DNA of 64,000 bases, from NCBI GenBank assembly GCA_011316305.1, contig SAUG01000016.1, positions 310,001 through 374,000 of the forward strand, in the 5' to 3' direction. The notes beneath the pieces are model-generated. The model saw nothing but the letters and a program-made list of their open reading frames with translations. It was not told the DNA's origin and made no database searches. The DNA is from Rusavskia elegans (lineage: Eukaryota; Ascomycota; Lecanoromycetes; Teloschistales; Teloschistaceae). The translations under genes and the position numbers were made by a program. This document shows, piece after piece, positions 10,742 through 22,858 of the stretch (position 1 is the stretch's first letter; the number at the start of each line of letters is the position of its first letter).

Positions 10742-13000
10742 ATGCTTGGCTGGCTCAGTGGTGCTGCTCAGCGGGGAGCTGTCCAAGCTCCAAAAGATGG
10801 TAAGTATTGCGAGATGGTATGGGATGTCTGAGACAGCGCTAAACGATTTATATCAGAAACTGGCTCACCCTGCTTCGATGAACCGCCAGAGACTCCGGCG
10901 CCTGTCTTTGCGGTTCGCGCCTTCAAGACGGCTCTGTTTGGAACACCACATCCCAATCAGTCCGAAGAGACTCTAATTGAGGGGAAAGCCAGTCCAGAAA
11001 AGCTCGGCAGGTCCAAGCCTTCGCCCCGAGCCAAGTTCTTGACACCAAAGACTGGGAACAAAGTGCATACCTTCCGGGCACAGAAAGCGATTCCCCTGAT
11101 ATCACCTGCCAAGGGTATACTCTTGACGCCAGGGACTGCAACGACCCGCCGTAAGACTGTTTCTTTTGGCAGCCTTGATAATCGGCTGGGAGCTGTTGAA
11201 GATGGGATAGAGAAAGGTCAACAGGATTCCCAGAGTGTAATCAAGGACTCGGAGAAAGTTACAATGACTACTCCACCTCAAAAGCATGGCGCAGAAGAGA
11301 TTCCGGTTCAGCCAAGTCTTACGAAGGCATCGTTCAGAGCCCAGCTTGATGCCTCCAAGCAACGACTTAGTGAACTCAACTTACCCGTCAATTCTGCTAC
11401 GACAGGCGGCCTCGCCTCGAACAATATTGCACAATTTGAAAGACCTCCAGCCCAGTTGGATCTTGGCGACGTTACGGCCGATGACACTGTAGATCTGACG
11501 AAGCCACGGTCCCAATCTGGACAGCATTGGAAGGCCGAATTTGAGCGGTACCAGCAGAACTCCGACCGAGAGCTGAGAAAGGTCATCCAGCATGGGCAGA
11601 ATGTTAAATCCTATGCGGAGAAAAAGGATGTCGAGGCTACCGAACTGCAAGAAAAATTAAAGCGAGAATTGGTCAAATGTGCCGCCATGGAGACCAAGGT
11701 CTCGAAGCTAGCTATGCAGCTCGCTAGCAGCAAGAAAAATGGTACGGTAGGATCGAATGAGCAAGAAAATCTGATGAACGATCTTTCACGGCAAACTGCG
11801 TTGGCGATACGATACAAACAAAAAGCCGATAGGTATAGGATCGCTATCCAGCAGCAGAAGTCCTCATCACTGGGCCGGAGTTACGATGACGAACAGGATG
11901 ACGTTGAAGATATGACTACAGACATATTATCAACAGGTGTCCTTCCAGCAGCTGACAACATTAGAGGCGACTCCGAGTTGAGCAGTCTGCGAGCGGACCT
12001 CCGCGCCTTCCGATTGAAGCTGAGCATCGCCGAGGAGAGGGCGGCAAAGTTAGAGGCAACGAATTCAAAGCTCACCAAGAACTTCCTGCGTTTGAAAAAT
12101 GAGATGAACAATTACGACGCCAGACGTGTTCGAAAGGAGGCAAGGCTTAAAGAAAGGGTAGACGCGTTGGTAGCAGAAAAGATCGCTTGCGAAGCGAAGT
12201 TCAAGCTACTCTCGACCAAGCATGAAGATCTTCTGCGGCGCGTTAACGAGCAACCCACGCGCAATTCAGGGAGGCAGCCAATGTTGCGCTCCACTCAGGA
12301 CAGGTCCGATCCGAAGAAGAAGTCGACATTCCCTGGAGAACATCGAGAATCTCGACCTGGTACGATTGGAGACAGTCAAGTTGATGATTCACTCCAGATG
12401 GTATCGCCTACCGATCCAAAAGTCCCCAATGATCAAGAAGACAAAGCTTCTTTCAAGGCTCCTGCAGTAGACATCTGGACAATGGATACTCCCAGCGACA
12501 CTGGAGATGTGACCCCTTCCGCAGCGGAACCCGCAATCAACCTCTCGATAGCACTCTCCGAAGCCACGCACGAAGCGCTCCGCGAAATCGATAGAAATTC
12601 CGTCTCAGAGTACCCATCTGAGCCCGCTTTGCCACCGGAAACACCTCGTCCAACACTGAAGCACCTAGCCACAATGGCCTCGCACTTACAGCCAGACCTC
12701 CCATCGTCAGAGCCAACATCTGCCGCCAAGCGGATGACCGACCGAAGGAATACTATTCCCTCTCCCCGCCCTTCTATGGTTACCATGGCGTCGAGTACTG
12801 TGAAAGATAATACGAAATCACCAAAGACCAGTACCACCGGATGGCGGAGAGAGGCAAGTCGGGTGTCAGCAGTGGGAAGTCGAACATCGACGCTGAATGG
12901 AGGAAGGAGTAGATTGGGAGAGCTACCGCCTGATCGAGCGGCTGCTGCAAAGGCTAGGTTGGCGCAGAAGCAAAGCTTGAAAGAGGGCAGGCGTGTGTGA
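10742..13000 (+). CDS. CUT12: Spindle pole body-associated protein Cut12
   Basis: Spindle-pole component; in fission yeast Cut12 links the pole to Polo kinase and is needed for bipolar spindle formation. Two exons (10742-10799, 10857-13000) give 733 aa. The N-terminus MLGWLSGAAQRG is followed by FDEPPETPAPVFAVRAFKTALFGTP, the signature of the fungal Cut12 family (positions about 22-47), then basic FLTPKTG and GILLTPGTATTRRKTVSFG segments that look like SP/TP phosphosites. The middle (about residues 190-410) is predicted coiled coil (repeated Glu/Lys/Leu heptads such as SIAEERAAKLEATNSKLTKN); the C-terminal third is Ser/Thr/Pro-rich and probably disordered. The intron has a canonical GTAAGT donor. 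Confidence 0.87.
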
Positions 13001-13492
13001 GAGTGGTCTTGAGCGTGGCGTCCTTCTGTTTATTAATACCCTTGCTTGGAGATCAGTGGAGTTGGGGTATTACTACTGCGTTCGTACAGCTGGCGTTTGC
13101 ATGAAGCGGGATGATGAAGATGAAGCATGATTTTCCGCACGGGAAAGAGACAAACGGTATAAGGATCTGAATTATCCGACTATGATGCGATTCCATTTCC
13201 TTTGATCCTTAGCAACTCCCCCGGGCATCGCTGGGAATCTGCCAGCCCATGTCCACTAGAGAATCCGCCAGCGCCTTGCAAGCCTCCAGGCGCTATGCAA
13301 CGCATGCGAGGCATGATAAGAAACACCAATAATAACGCATGATGGTCGACGCGGTGAAAAAATGAGAAGCCATAGATGGCGCCCCCTTAAAATATGGCAT
13401 CCGGAATCCTAATAGCACGTAACCTCGCCGACGGAGTTTCTTCACGTCAATTATTAGCCATGTCTCTTTGCGACCTTAGCCGTCGGTCGAGC
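13001..13492. other. Convergent intergenic region Cut12 / CDC34 (492 bp)
   Basis: It holds the two 3' ends. I see no ORF, tRNA or repeat in it. Confidence 0.5.
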
Positions 13493-14208
13493 TCAGTCAT
13501 CTTCTTCGGTTTCCTGCTCCTGCTCTTCATCCTCCTCAATCATGTCATCATCGGTATCACTACCCCCAAACCCGTCTTCAGACCCGCTGTCTACCCAGAA
13601 GTTCGGATCCTCGACATCCTTCTCGGGTACCTTGGCTGTAGACTCATGCGTCGGCATCACAAAGCCCTCGGGTATATCCTTCCTACTGACCTCCACATCT
13701 TGTTTCACCCGCTTCCTGAATCCTTCCGGATCCTTCCTCAACATGACTCCAGCATCCACGTTGGCTGGACTGGACGTCTCAGCATCATCAAGCAAGCTGA
13801 TGATGCTGAGGAGCACGGATTCGACTCGCTGGGCGGGACTCCAGCGCTCAGCGGCTAGTTCGCCGCTCATTTCGTCATCACCGGGGGCATGAAGGATAGA
13901 GATGCAGAGTTTGCCGTCCTGGTAGATGTTGGGGTGGTAGAGAGGGTGGGTGAATTGGAACTCGGGTGGGGAGTAGGGGTAGTTGGAGGGGAATTTCATG
14001 TTGGCGAGGAAGTAACCGCCATAGTAGAGGGAGTCGGGGTTGATGATGATGAGTGCGATGGTCCAGTTGAGGATGTCGTCGTCTTGTAGCTGTAGAGAAA
14101 AGTCAGCATTAGTCTTTTCCGGTATCGCTGCTGCTGACTCACTTCCACGTTGACCCATTTCTCTTGTGAGAGGGCCTTGAATTCGTTCTTGAGGATTCGT
14201 TCGGCCAT
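13493..14208 (-). CDS. CDC34: Ubiquitin-conjugating enzyme E2 CDC34/ubcP3 type
   Basis: E2 of SCF ubiquitin ligases, driving G1/S turnover of CDK inhibitors. Two exons (14208-14144 region ending at 14143, and 14089-13493; intron 14090-14142) encode 220 aa. The catalytic region is YHPNIYQDGKLCISILH with the active Cys in LCISIL, and it is followed by the 12-13-residue acidic loop (GDDEMSGELAAERW) that defines Cdc34/Ube2R and is absent from most E2s. The extended C-terminus ends in a very acidic tail (EEDEEQEQETEEDD), which in this family binds the Cul1 basic canyon. The start MAERILKNEFKAL is close to other filamentous-fungal members. Divergent from the next gene by 756 bp. Confidence 0.94.
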
Positions 14209-14964
14209 ATTGGCTGCGCAGTAGAGGGAGTGATCGGAAGCCGTGGGTTTGAAAGTGACGAGCAGGTTCAGATGAGGGTGGAGCTCAAGGGTCTAGAAGT
14301 TGGGTGGAAGGGAAAGCGGTGATTGAGAAGGATTGGTAACGGCTTTTGTTACATGCTCAACATTTAAACGAGCGTGATAGGTGATGACATTGCTCTCTGT
14401 TGGATTTGACACCTATCATTCAGTTTTGCAGCTGTGACTCCCACGCCGTGATTGACGCTTCAATGTAGTAGGAGAATGGAAGTGGCCTTGGATTCTGGAG
14501 GCCGGGTACGTCACAAGCTCGGCATGAAGCTCGCTGACATGGAATCTGCGGAAACTTCCGGGCCATCGTGTCTAGGCCTTGATTATCTAAGCATTTCGAT
14601 ACGTTGCACCCATTGCCTGTCATGAGGCACAACTGCTACCAGAGAGAGCGTAATTCAGATGTTACTGTAGATCGATGACATATCCTAGGCCTTACATCCC
14701 ATTGAAGGGATAGTATTTTCTTCGGATGAAATGTTGGAGAACTGACCAATCACTGTCGAGATAATCAAACAGATGCCGTTGTTATCGATAAAGCTCTGGG
14801 AGCATGAAAGAACTACGGAAGAACCGTCTTCCCATCCGAGCCATCCGGGCAAGCAGTCATGAATGCTGCCCTCCAACACCTTTTGTCGTCTTGATTCGTC
14901 CCAGTCATCGGCAGCCGCTGGATATGGATAGTGTGTGAGTAAGGATTGGTCCAAGTAGAACTCT
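14209..14964. promoter_or_regulatory. Divergent intergenic region CDC34 / USP-like gene (756 bp)
   Basis: No coding sequence that I can support. Short ORFs on the minus strand here start nowhere near a family motif and are judged chance. Confidence 0.5.
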
Positions 14965-17788
14965 ATGGAGACCTTCGTCGCTATTACTGGTGAACCGGAA
15001 AGCACCGCTACCGAATGGCTGAAGCTCTACAACAACGATCCAGAGAAGGCCATCAATGCCTACCTCGATGATCCCGGTCTTCTCGAAAGAAAGGTAGCAG
15101 CTTCTATCCTTGCTTTCACCCGCCAGAGCATGTTCTGATGCATATCAACCCGTCAGAAGCAGAGCAATACATATGACGAGAGTCAGTTCCATCCCGACTC
15201 GACTGGGCAGCAGCTATGTAAGTCCCTCATCCTATATCTTGCTTCCGCACTGGGGATATCTATTTGCGCTCACACACTTATTCTAGCTTTCCCAGTCCAT
15301 CGTCAAGATACTTTAAATCCGAATGTCTTCAATGACACCCCTCTCGCTCCGACACGACCCCCGTCCAGGGTCAGTACAGCGCATGATGGTAGATATGGAG
15401 GTTCGTTAATCGACCTTGGGACCATTCAGATGTACAGATCCTAATACACCTACCAGGCTACAACGGACAGCTGAGCATAAAGGATAGGGAACGGCAGGAT
15501 ATACAGGAGGCCATGGCCCTGTCAACCAGTCAAACCCTACCGGCTCAGGAAAATGGTGTCACAGCAGCGGACAAGGTATACTTTGGGCCTGCCACACGTG
15601 AATATCATGACACCAAGAACTGGCAAATGACTGTTTCCAAGGCCACCGCCAGAGAAATTCCCCTGGACCCCGAACCGCAAGACCGGCGCCGGCCCCAAGC
15701 TACACCGGCCTTCCTCAAACCAACATCTCATGGCAACCGACTGCCAGGTCTCGTGAAGATATTACACACCATACCTGCAGCCCGAGAAGCTCTGTTAAGC
15801 CGTTGGTGCGTCCAGTCCGACTATGGTAGCGACAGCGACTGGTGGAATGGAGTGCCCATCGAGTCTCCCCATACGGTCCACGAGGGAGCAGGTCCGGTCG
15901 CGTCTGATAAAGAGATCATTTACGAAGCGCAAAGGTTGATGGCCTTTCTCGATAAGACCGACCGCGCATATGGAAGCAGCGACGTTTTAGCAGCACTCCC
16001 TAGTCTTCGTGAATATCAAGAGGATCCAGTAATTGATAAATTTCTTGGTGACTGGCAGAATGCGACGGACCAACATGACCCGGGAGCACCATTGAACGAC
16101 ATTTTTTCTACACTCGGCGTAAGATTCGATGGCGATACCGAACGAGTTACCCGCGATGTCAAAGTTTTGGAGCTCGAGGTGAAGGAGGACCGCTTCGTAT
16201 CCGGTCAATCGCTTTACGAGATCATTGACTCAGCCCTCTGGCCGTCACGGGATGGGACTGAAGTGGACGGGCAGGTCTTCCTTGACGAGGTTGCCAAAGT
16301 CCTTGTCATCCGGATATGTCGAGGCGATGATGTGAACGAAGGCCTTGATGTCAAGGTTCCCCCCATCTGGTATGCGGATCGATACCGCCAGTCAGCTCAG
16401 CCGCAGGTTCAGAAGATGTTCGCCGCCAAAACTGCGGCCGAGGCTGAGATCAAAGAACTGGACGCGAGAAAGGCAAAGATATCACAGTTTCGGACTTTCA
16501 ATCATTCAGGCGACACATGTACCCTTTTCGACGGTGCAAAGCAGTATTTCGAAAAAACTGTCCAATATTTCGAAGAAACAGAGGCGGCCCCACCACGAAC
16601 GAGGTCAATTGCACGTCGATACAATAAGATCATCAACGAGTTGGCCAAGGTCTCAGATGAGGTAGCCAGTAAGCTTCAAGGTATGCGTGTCTATCATGAG
16701 GTGATATCAGTGTGTCTAACTCAACTCAACAGAGTTGGAAGATTCCAAAGCCACGGTCCAAGCCAGATTACGTGATTTGTCGAAGCTCTTGACTGAGCCG
16801 TCCGACATTCCCGAAGAGTCACCCCGTGATCGATACACGCTTCGGGGCGTTTGCGCTGAGCCGCATACCGTCTACGTGCAAGAAAGGACTGAGCTGGAGA
16901 CACCCGACGATATGCTCAACGGGGAGGCAGAGGACTGGCAATGGTGGAAATGCCATTACGAATCCAATCAAACGACTTCTATATCGTGCACGGTCAGTCA
17001 AGTCTCCCTGGCCTGGAGAAGACAGAACCCCGTCCGAAGGGGGGATGCTTCCAACATAGCTCCCACGTAAACTTAGAGAAAGCATGGCACTAACTGCACC
17101 GCTCTTTCTAGAAAGTCCGCCAAGTTGAAGTCCTCAAGGCTGCCCGAGACGAGTCACCAAGCGCGATCCTGGTCTACGCCAGTGACAAAGCAATGTCGGT
17201 GGAGAATAAAGAATTGCCACCCGAGCTCAAGGTATGCAATACCAGCTTCCTTGAAATTCAAAAGAGTCCAGTCGAATCACCAGTTCACTGACATCTATCA
17301 CCTAGTCCTTCGTCCAAAACGATAACTCCTTATTCGCCGCCGAGCTGGCCTCTTCACCCGGACTTTCTACCACCACAATCGACCACAACAACATCGACCT
17401 CTCCCCACAACAACAGATGGCGAAACCCGACAATAGTACCTTCCATCCTCCTCGAGAACAATCCCGCTCAAACCACCTCTCCACCGACAGCTCCTTACCC
17501 TCCTACTCTAGCCAAGCAGTCTTCTCTTCACCACGCAGGGACGCGTCTTACGATGACTTTATCCCCGCCAGCCTGCGCCACAGCTCCGTAGCTAATGATA
17601 TCGATATGGATGAAGGGATCGAAATGATGGAGCGAGATGACCGTGGAGCCAAAGGCAGAGGTGTGTTCGGAGCCACTACTTATGCGGGTGGTGCGGAGGG
17701 GAAAGGCTATCAGCTCGGATCGTATGAACCGGAGATTGAGATCGAAGATAGAGACGATGAGGTTGGGCAGAAAAAGGTGAATTGGTGA
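14965..17788 (+). CDS. UBA-like/UIM protein with a degenerate USP-like domain
   Basis: Seven exons (14965-15093, 15157-15217, 15287-15400, 15457-16680, 16733-16992, 17112-17231, 17306-17788) sum to 2391 nt, 796 aa. The first exon is a UBA-like helical motif (TGEPESTATEWLKLYNNDPEKA). A ubiquitin-interacting motif follows (RQDIQEAMALSTSQ). The middle resembles the ubiquitin-specific protease fold of the USP25/28 kind (WWNGVPIESP, late WWKCHYES and AILVYASDKA in the positions of the His-box end), but I find neither the NTCYMNS-like cysteine box nor a clear catalytic His. A coiled coil lies around residues 480-560; the tail is acidic and Ser-rich. An in-frame TAG lies just upstream of the chosen ATG. 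Role is inferred: ubiquitin binding, probably without protease activity. Confidence 0.8.
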
Positions 17789-19035
17789 GGAAGGATGTTT
17801 TGTTTTGAAAGAGGGAAGTTCCTCCGGAGGGAGGATGGTGTTATGGTATGTTCGTATTAATTGGCATAGATACCATGGTTCGGCAGGTTTTATTATCGCG
17901 GGCCTGCCTTGTCCTTCCTTACTCGAAGGAAGGGGGTAGTGGCGTTTATTGATGCAGCATTCTTGATGGGTGGCGGATAGGAGGATCTCTGTATGGTATT
18001 GGCAGGTTCTGTTCACGGTTGCGTTCATGGGATCAGAGAGAGGGGAGGTTATTGTCTTTTTTTTACATTGCTGTTCAGGGAACATAGGAGTATTGAGAAG
18101 GAAGCTGGTCAGCTTTACTTCATAACAAGGCTCGAACAACTACCTGGATTACCTGTTTAATTGGAATGAATAAAAAGGTGTGCTTGACCTTGTTTTCTTC
18201 AAGCTGCTTTGCTTGGAGTGGGTGTATGAGCGATTCTTGCTAGAATCGTTATCTCGTCCTTGGTTGTTTTGGGGATGACGGGTTTTCTTCCAGTATGCTT
18301 TCTATGGTGGTGGTGGCCGGCCGATTTCCGTAATCAATACCACTGAGTAAATGAAAATCCGAGACAAGACCATTCTAGCTTGTTGCACATTGGATACGGC
18401 ACAAATGACAGCAACGATGCAGGATTCTTTGCAAAGTTTTCAGATCAATTTCCATTCTCACTTTCAGCACTTGCGAGGCCCTCCCCCTGTGGCCGGGCTA
18501 GACGTGATCCTTTCTCCAGGTCCTCGAAGATGAAACCATATAAAGAAATAGCATTTGAAAAGATTTCTGAAAACGCCCCCAGGCTGCAGCAGCATACGTA
18601 TCCGTCTCTCATATCTCATACCCCCTGCCAGAGATAAACGCCATATGAAAAAGAAGAATGCGAGAGAATGTGAGATGAGCCGCCAACACCTTGCATGGTA
18701 TCAGGCTGCAAACGGGACAGAGTGAATTAATGAAGCAGGAGTAAGGCCGTAGCAACACCATCAAGTTCCTGTCCGAAGCCGTGACAGGGGTAAGCCCCTA
18801 GTGTCGAACGCCTTCCCCGAATATTCGAAGGCTGAAAGACTGGTCGTTGTCGGCGTCATCGACCGTACATGAGAACAAGCTGGTCGTATACACATCAAGG
18901 GATGGATAGCTAGGCCGTCTGTAATGGACCGGTAGAGGCAGAAGTTATTGGAGCATCAATCAAGATTGCTGGCGGGTCGACTGGAATTCGAAAGGTATAG
19001 ATGCTCGAAAATGTCTCCACGAATGACTGTAGTCG
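17789..19035. other. Convergent intergenic region USP-like / CBF1 (1247 bp)
   Basis: It must contain both 3' UTRs. The 203-codon minus-strand reading frame ending at 17528 overlaps the USP-like last exon antisense and shows no family features. No RNA gene or repeat seen. Confidence 0.5.
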
Positions 19036-19042
19036 TCACGTG
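19035..19042 (+). promoter_or_regulatory. CDEI-type site GTCACGTG across the CBF1 stop codon
   Basis: A perfect match to the Cbf1 consensus RTCACRTG. The TGA stop of CBF1 (19038-19036) lies inside it. Binding is not shown. Confidence 0.4.
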
Positions 19043-20067
19043 TCTGTATCCCCTTCAGCTTCAGCGTCTGCCGTCCCATCGTCGATCTTCGACTCCAAGC
19101 CCGCATCGACTGCAATCTTCTTCCATACTGCTGTTTCGCGGTTCGCTCGGTCGAGTTCAGCTTTCAGGCTGTCGACGCTGGTGCTGAGTTCTTGGACAAC
19201 TCCTTCCATGAGCATCTTGTCTCGCGAGTACTTTTCAATGTTGCGCGTCTCATTCGCTCTCAAGCTGGTGATGTATTCGACAGCACGTTGGAGGATCGAG
19301 CCTTTATTCTTTTCGCAGCCGGGAACGATCTTGGCCAGTTCATTGATACCTTCGTTGATTGTTTCTCGCCGTCGCCGCTCAACTACTCATCGTCAGTCGC
19401 ACTTTCTCGGCCACTCTGATGGGAGTCGTCCATGCTTACCTTCTTTGTGATTGTCTTTGCGAACTTTGTGCCATTCCTCCGAGCCAACGGATGGTTTGTG
19501 ACTGCCGCCGCCTGCCCCACTCGAGTTCTCTCGCGCCGCTTGTACCTGTGCCGCCATGCCTGACTGGAACGAATTGAGGTTGAATGAGGAACCCTGACCG
19601 TTATGCCCATGACCACCATCCCCACTCATGTCGAAGGACGATTCAAATTGGCGGTCGACATCTGGGTTGGAACCTGTGCTGTTGAAGGACATATCCGTCG
19701 GTTGCGGTACTGTCATCTGCGGCATGATGCCAGCCAAAGCTGCCTGAGCGGCCGAGCTTGGATGCGTCGTGACTGGTAATCCATGGTTGGCGGTCGCCGC
19801 TTGCAGGTGTTGGGAGATGTCGAACTCATTGGAGTCTGATGGGTGTTGTATGTTGCCCAGATACATGGGGCCGCCATGATTGGAACCGTTCATGCCCGAG
19901 GCGGAGCCTCGCTTCGACCCGGGCTGTGGGACCCCTGCTCCTGGGTCGGCCATCTCTCTCTTTCTCTTTTTCGACTTCATTTCGTGGAGAGCGTTCTCGA
20001 TAGCGGCCTGCGTCTGCTCCTGTATCGACGAATCCCCGTTGCTCTCGTGCGCCGTGTAGCTCATCAT
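19036..20067 (-). CDS. CBF1: bHLH transcription factor CBF1 (AnBH1-like)
   Basis: Helix-loop-helix leucine-zipper factor that binds RTCACRTG (centromere CDEI and methionine/sulfur gene promoters in yeast). Two exons (20067-19440, 19382-19036; intron 19383-19439) give 324 aa. After a Gln/Ser/Gly-rich N-terminal region with a basic KSKKRKREM stretch comes the bHLH: WHKVRKDNHKEVERRRRETINEGINEL with the E-box-reading residues H/E/R, then a loop (PGCEKNKG) and helix 2 (ILQRAVEYI), followed by a leucine-zipper-like coil. The intron splits the basic region. The frame stays open upstream to 20337 without family features, so the double Met at 20067 was taken. The stop codon overlaps a GTCACGTG site. 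Confidence 0.9.
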
Positions 20068-21702
20068 GATGAGCGGAGATAGCGCGACGTTGCGTGGTAA
20101 GGATCTGAAAGCAGAACCAGCGACTCGTTGCGCAATGGCTCGAAAGAGGTAAGGAAGTGTACCAGGAGGATGGACAGCGGTCTCCCAGCTTGGTGCTGCG
20201 ATTCGTCTGCAATCGCTGATATGAGATAGACCGCGGAGCAAGAGCAGTTCGTGGTTCTTGTTACTGCAAAGAGTTTGGGAGCCGCAGGTATCGACAAATA
20301 GCAATGGGGATTCGGTTGGTTGACAGGATTGGAACAAGCTGTTGGTGTAAGGTATGAGCTGGAGCCAGTTTGTTTGCGCAGCGGAGGTTGGAAGTTGGTC
20401 TTGGGGGCTTCTGTGGTTCCAGCGAGGTCAGCAGTGGTCCAACACGTGTGTAGATGAAGTGTCACGGGTCATGCAAGTACGCGGTAGCAGATGGCAATGA
20501 ACAATAGCGCGACAGGCAGAGGCCCCCCATGAGCGATTGCTTCAACAGGGCCCGGAAGGGGGTGTGAAACCAAGGATGACAACGTCACATGGTGTGGGAA
20601 TCGTAGTGCTTGGGGATATTGAATGTGTTCGATGCCAATGCAGTGCACCAAGTGGGCGAGGCCCGACGAAGTGGTGTGCAGGGGATGATAGTCGATATTG
20701 TCAGGGAAAGGTTGGTCTTGGTGCTACTCACGGGATCACGCGCTCGATCGTCTTGCTGTATCAGTTACGGAGAACTTTTCGGTAACAGAGGGGCGGAAGT
20801 TTGATGGGTGCCGAGATGGATGAGGCCGGTGATTGTTAGAGTATTGTTGTGGATTCTTTACCGAAGCGGAGACAGGCCAGGACGGGGGTCGTATGAGTCG
20901 AGTCTTCTGCCAATTGTGCAAGCAGTAGGTGTCCTGGGTCGAGTTGACGATATAGCTCAAGATTCGTCTTCACAAGGTTCGCTCGGTAGACACGGGTCGT
21001 CCTGGTTGCGAATGGGGTAGGGTATCGAGCAGTCATGTGAGAAGGGAGTCTCCATGAAGGAAGGCGATTACCTTGCGAGTCCGTCGTCTCCAATCGGTCT
21101 GGTCTCGCTTGGTTTTTAGCGTCGGAGGAAGTGGGTGTGGAGCCAAACACAAAACATCCAACCATCTCATCCCAGACCACCGGCCGGAAATCGTCCAATT
21201 CGTCCTTCACGAGAGCTGATACATCCTCGACGATAAGGTCCACAAAGGTGCATCCGGTCTGCAGGCGCAACGGCCGATAGCGCTGCGGTCGAAAGCTTCT
21301 CTTGCATCAAGGTGCATCGTCCAGATGCTGAAGCACCCGCTTGCAGCCCGTGCGAGATCAGAAGGAATTAATTCGAAGCTGCGGAGAAGGTGCATGTGGA
21401 AGGGCGAGAAGGCGTACCGAGTCGGAAGGACGCCGTCTTCAAGCTCATGGGCACCCTGGACATGTGATGTGACCAGCCCTTGTCATGTGATTCCAGACGG
21501 TGGTATCAAGCGGTTTTATTCTCCCCTTTTTTGGAATTGTGAGCTGAGAGAACACGGTATCAGGGAGATGTAGTTGACCAGCATTCTCCACCTGGAAGGA
21601 ATTAAGAGAAAGCGATTAAATATATTATCATGATATCTCGTGGCTGGATGGACACCAACGCCGACGAGAACCCCTGTACAGCGCAAAACATCCTCCACTG
21701 GA
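20068..21702. promoter_or_regulatory. CBF1 upstream region (1635 bp) with Cbf1-type sites
   Basis: No convincing gene. Sites matching RTCACRTG occur at 20584-20591 (GTCACATG) and, on the other strand, at 21461-21468 and 21484-21491 (CATGTGAT twice, 23 bp apart); a CACGTG core lies at 20443-20448. The length suggests a long 5' leader or a second, unseen transcript. A 144-codon minus-strand frame at 20836-21270 has no recognisable features. Confidence 0.45.
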
Positions 21703-22858
21703 TCACCACGTACATTTCACCCCCTGCCCTTCCCACTTCCTCAATTCAAACTCCAACCCCTTCCCTCCCACTCCCATCCCTTCCGTCTCTACCACTAACA
21801 CCCCCTCCTCTGATCTTCCCATGATACCTCCTACGACCACCTTTCCCCTCCCCACTCCGACTTTGCCAATCCAACTACTCCCGGCATATCTGACCCCTGC
21901 CCCTCCAGCATCCCTCTCCTCCTGATCCTCCTTCGCAAGCACATTTGGTACCACCCTCCCCGCCTCCTCGCCGCATCGGTTCGCAAACACACATATCACC
22001 TCCCTATCACTGTCGATCAACGCTTCCAGAGCATTGAACCAATAAGCCAACGTGTCCAAATCGAATTCTTCCGGCTGCGAAAGCAGCGCCGAGGAAGGGA
22101 GATGCGTAAGCCATGCCGTCGAGAGAACGAGGAGACTCGTCTCCGTGGCCAGAACATGTTTGCAAAGCGCCGACGGTGGCGGGCGAGGGATGAAATGGTG
22201 ATGATTGAGGTCCATGCAGATCGCTTGAGTCGTCGTATGCGTCACGACTCCTTTCCGCGCAGCTTCTTGTTCTGCATACGCCGCAGTCCGGACTTTGGGC
22301 AGGAAGTTTAGTTCAGTGGTCGTGAAACCCTCGGGCGATTCCTGCGCCCATATTTCGTCTGTGTAGTAGAGGTGCGTCTTGCGGTAATGGGCTACGGTTT
22401 CGCCGAGAGGGTTAACGGTGACGGTGGAGTTGTAGGCTGTTAGTGTGTAGTATGTTTCGGGCTCGGGGCCGAGATTGAGCATCGTTGGCTCCAGCGTTGA
22501 GGATGGTGGAGGTGTGGGCGAAACGAGTTCGGGGTAGCCGACGGTGACGAGGCATTCTAGGCGGCGGGCGGTGCGGATGGCCCATTGCGTTGAGGGGCCA
22601 GCGGAGGTCGGTTCGAGGTAGGGGGTTATGGACCGGAGGGAAGAGTGGTTATAGCCTGTGGAGACGGTCAGGTTAGTCAATTTTGATCAAGTAATAAAGG
22701 GACCGGAAGAGGCTACCTGTAAAGGCGAGCTCGGGCAGTACGAGTAGATCGATGTCATGCGAGGAGCTGGAGGACGAGGAAAGGATGGCATCGGCTCGGG
22801 CGATGTTCTCGTTCACAAGTCCCAATCGAGGTGAGAATTGAAGGGTAGCTATTTTCAT
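21703..22858 (-). CDS. NTA1: Protein N-terminal asparagine/glutamine amidase NTA1
   Basis: Nitrilase-superfamily enzyme that deamidates N-terminal Asn and Gln, feeding the Arg/N-degron pathway. Two exons (22858-22717, 22655-21703) give 364 aa, near the fungal family length (yeast Nta1 is longer). The catalytic triad is visible: Glu in LLVLPELAFTG, Lys in HYRKTHLYY, Cys in AICMDLNHH. The N-terminus MKIATLQFSPRLG is the standard first strand of the fold. A run of eight Ser follows at about residue 27. The C-terminal 60 residues are Gly/Val/Glu-rich with unusually G-biased codons. The ATG starts 388 bp from the SAC3 stop. Confidence 0.9.

Noticed and set aside
17528..18139. 203-codon minus-strand ORF
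   Set aside because: It overlaps the last exon of the USP-like gene antisense and has no family features.
19036..20337. CBF1 start at 20337 instead of 20067
   Set aside because: The extra 90 codons show no conserved features and are probably 5' leader.
20836..21270. 144-codon minus-strand ORF upstream of CBF1
   Set aside because: No recognisable features; more likely part of the long leader or promoter.
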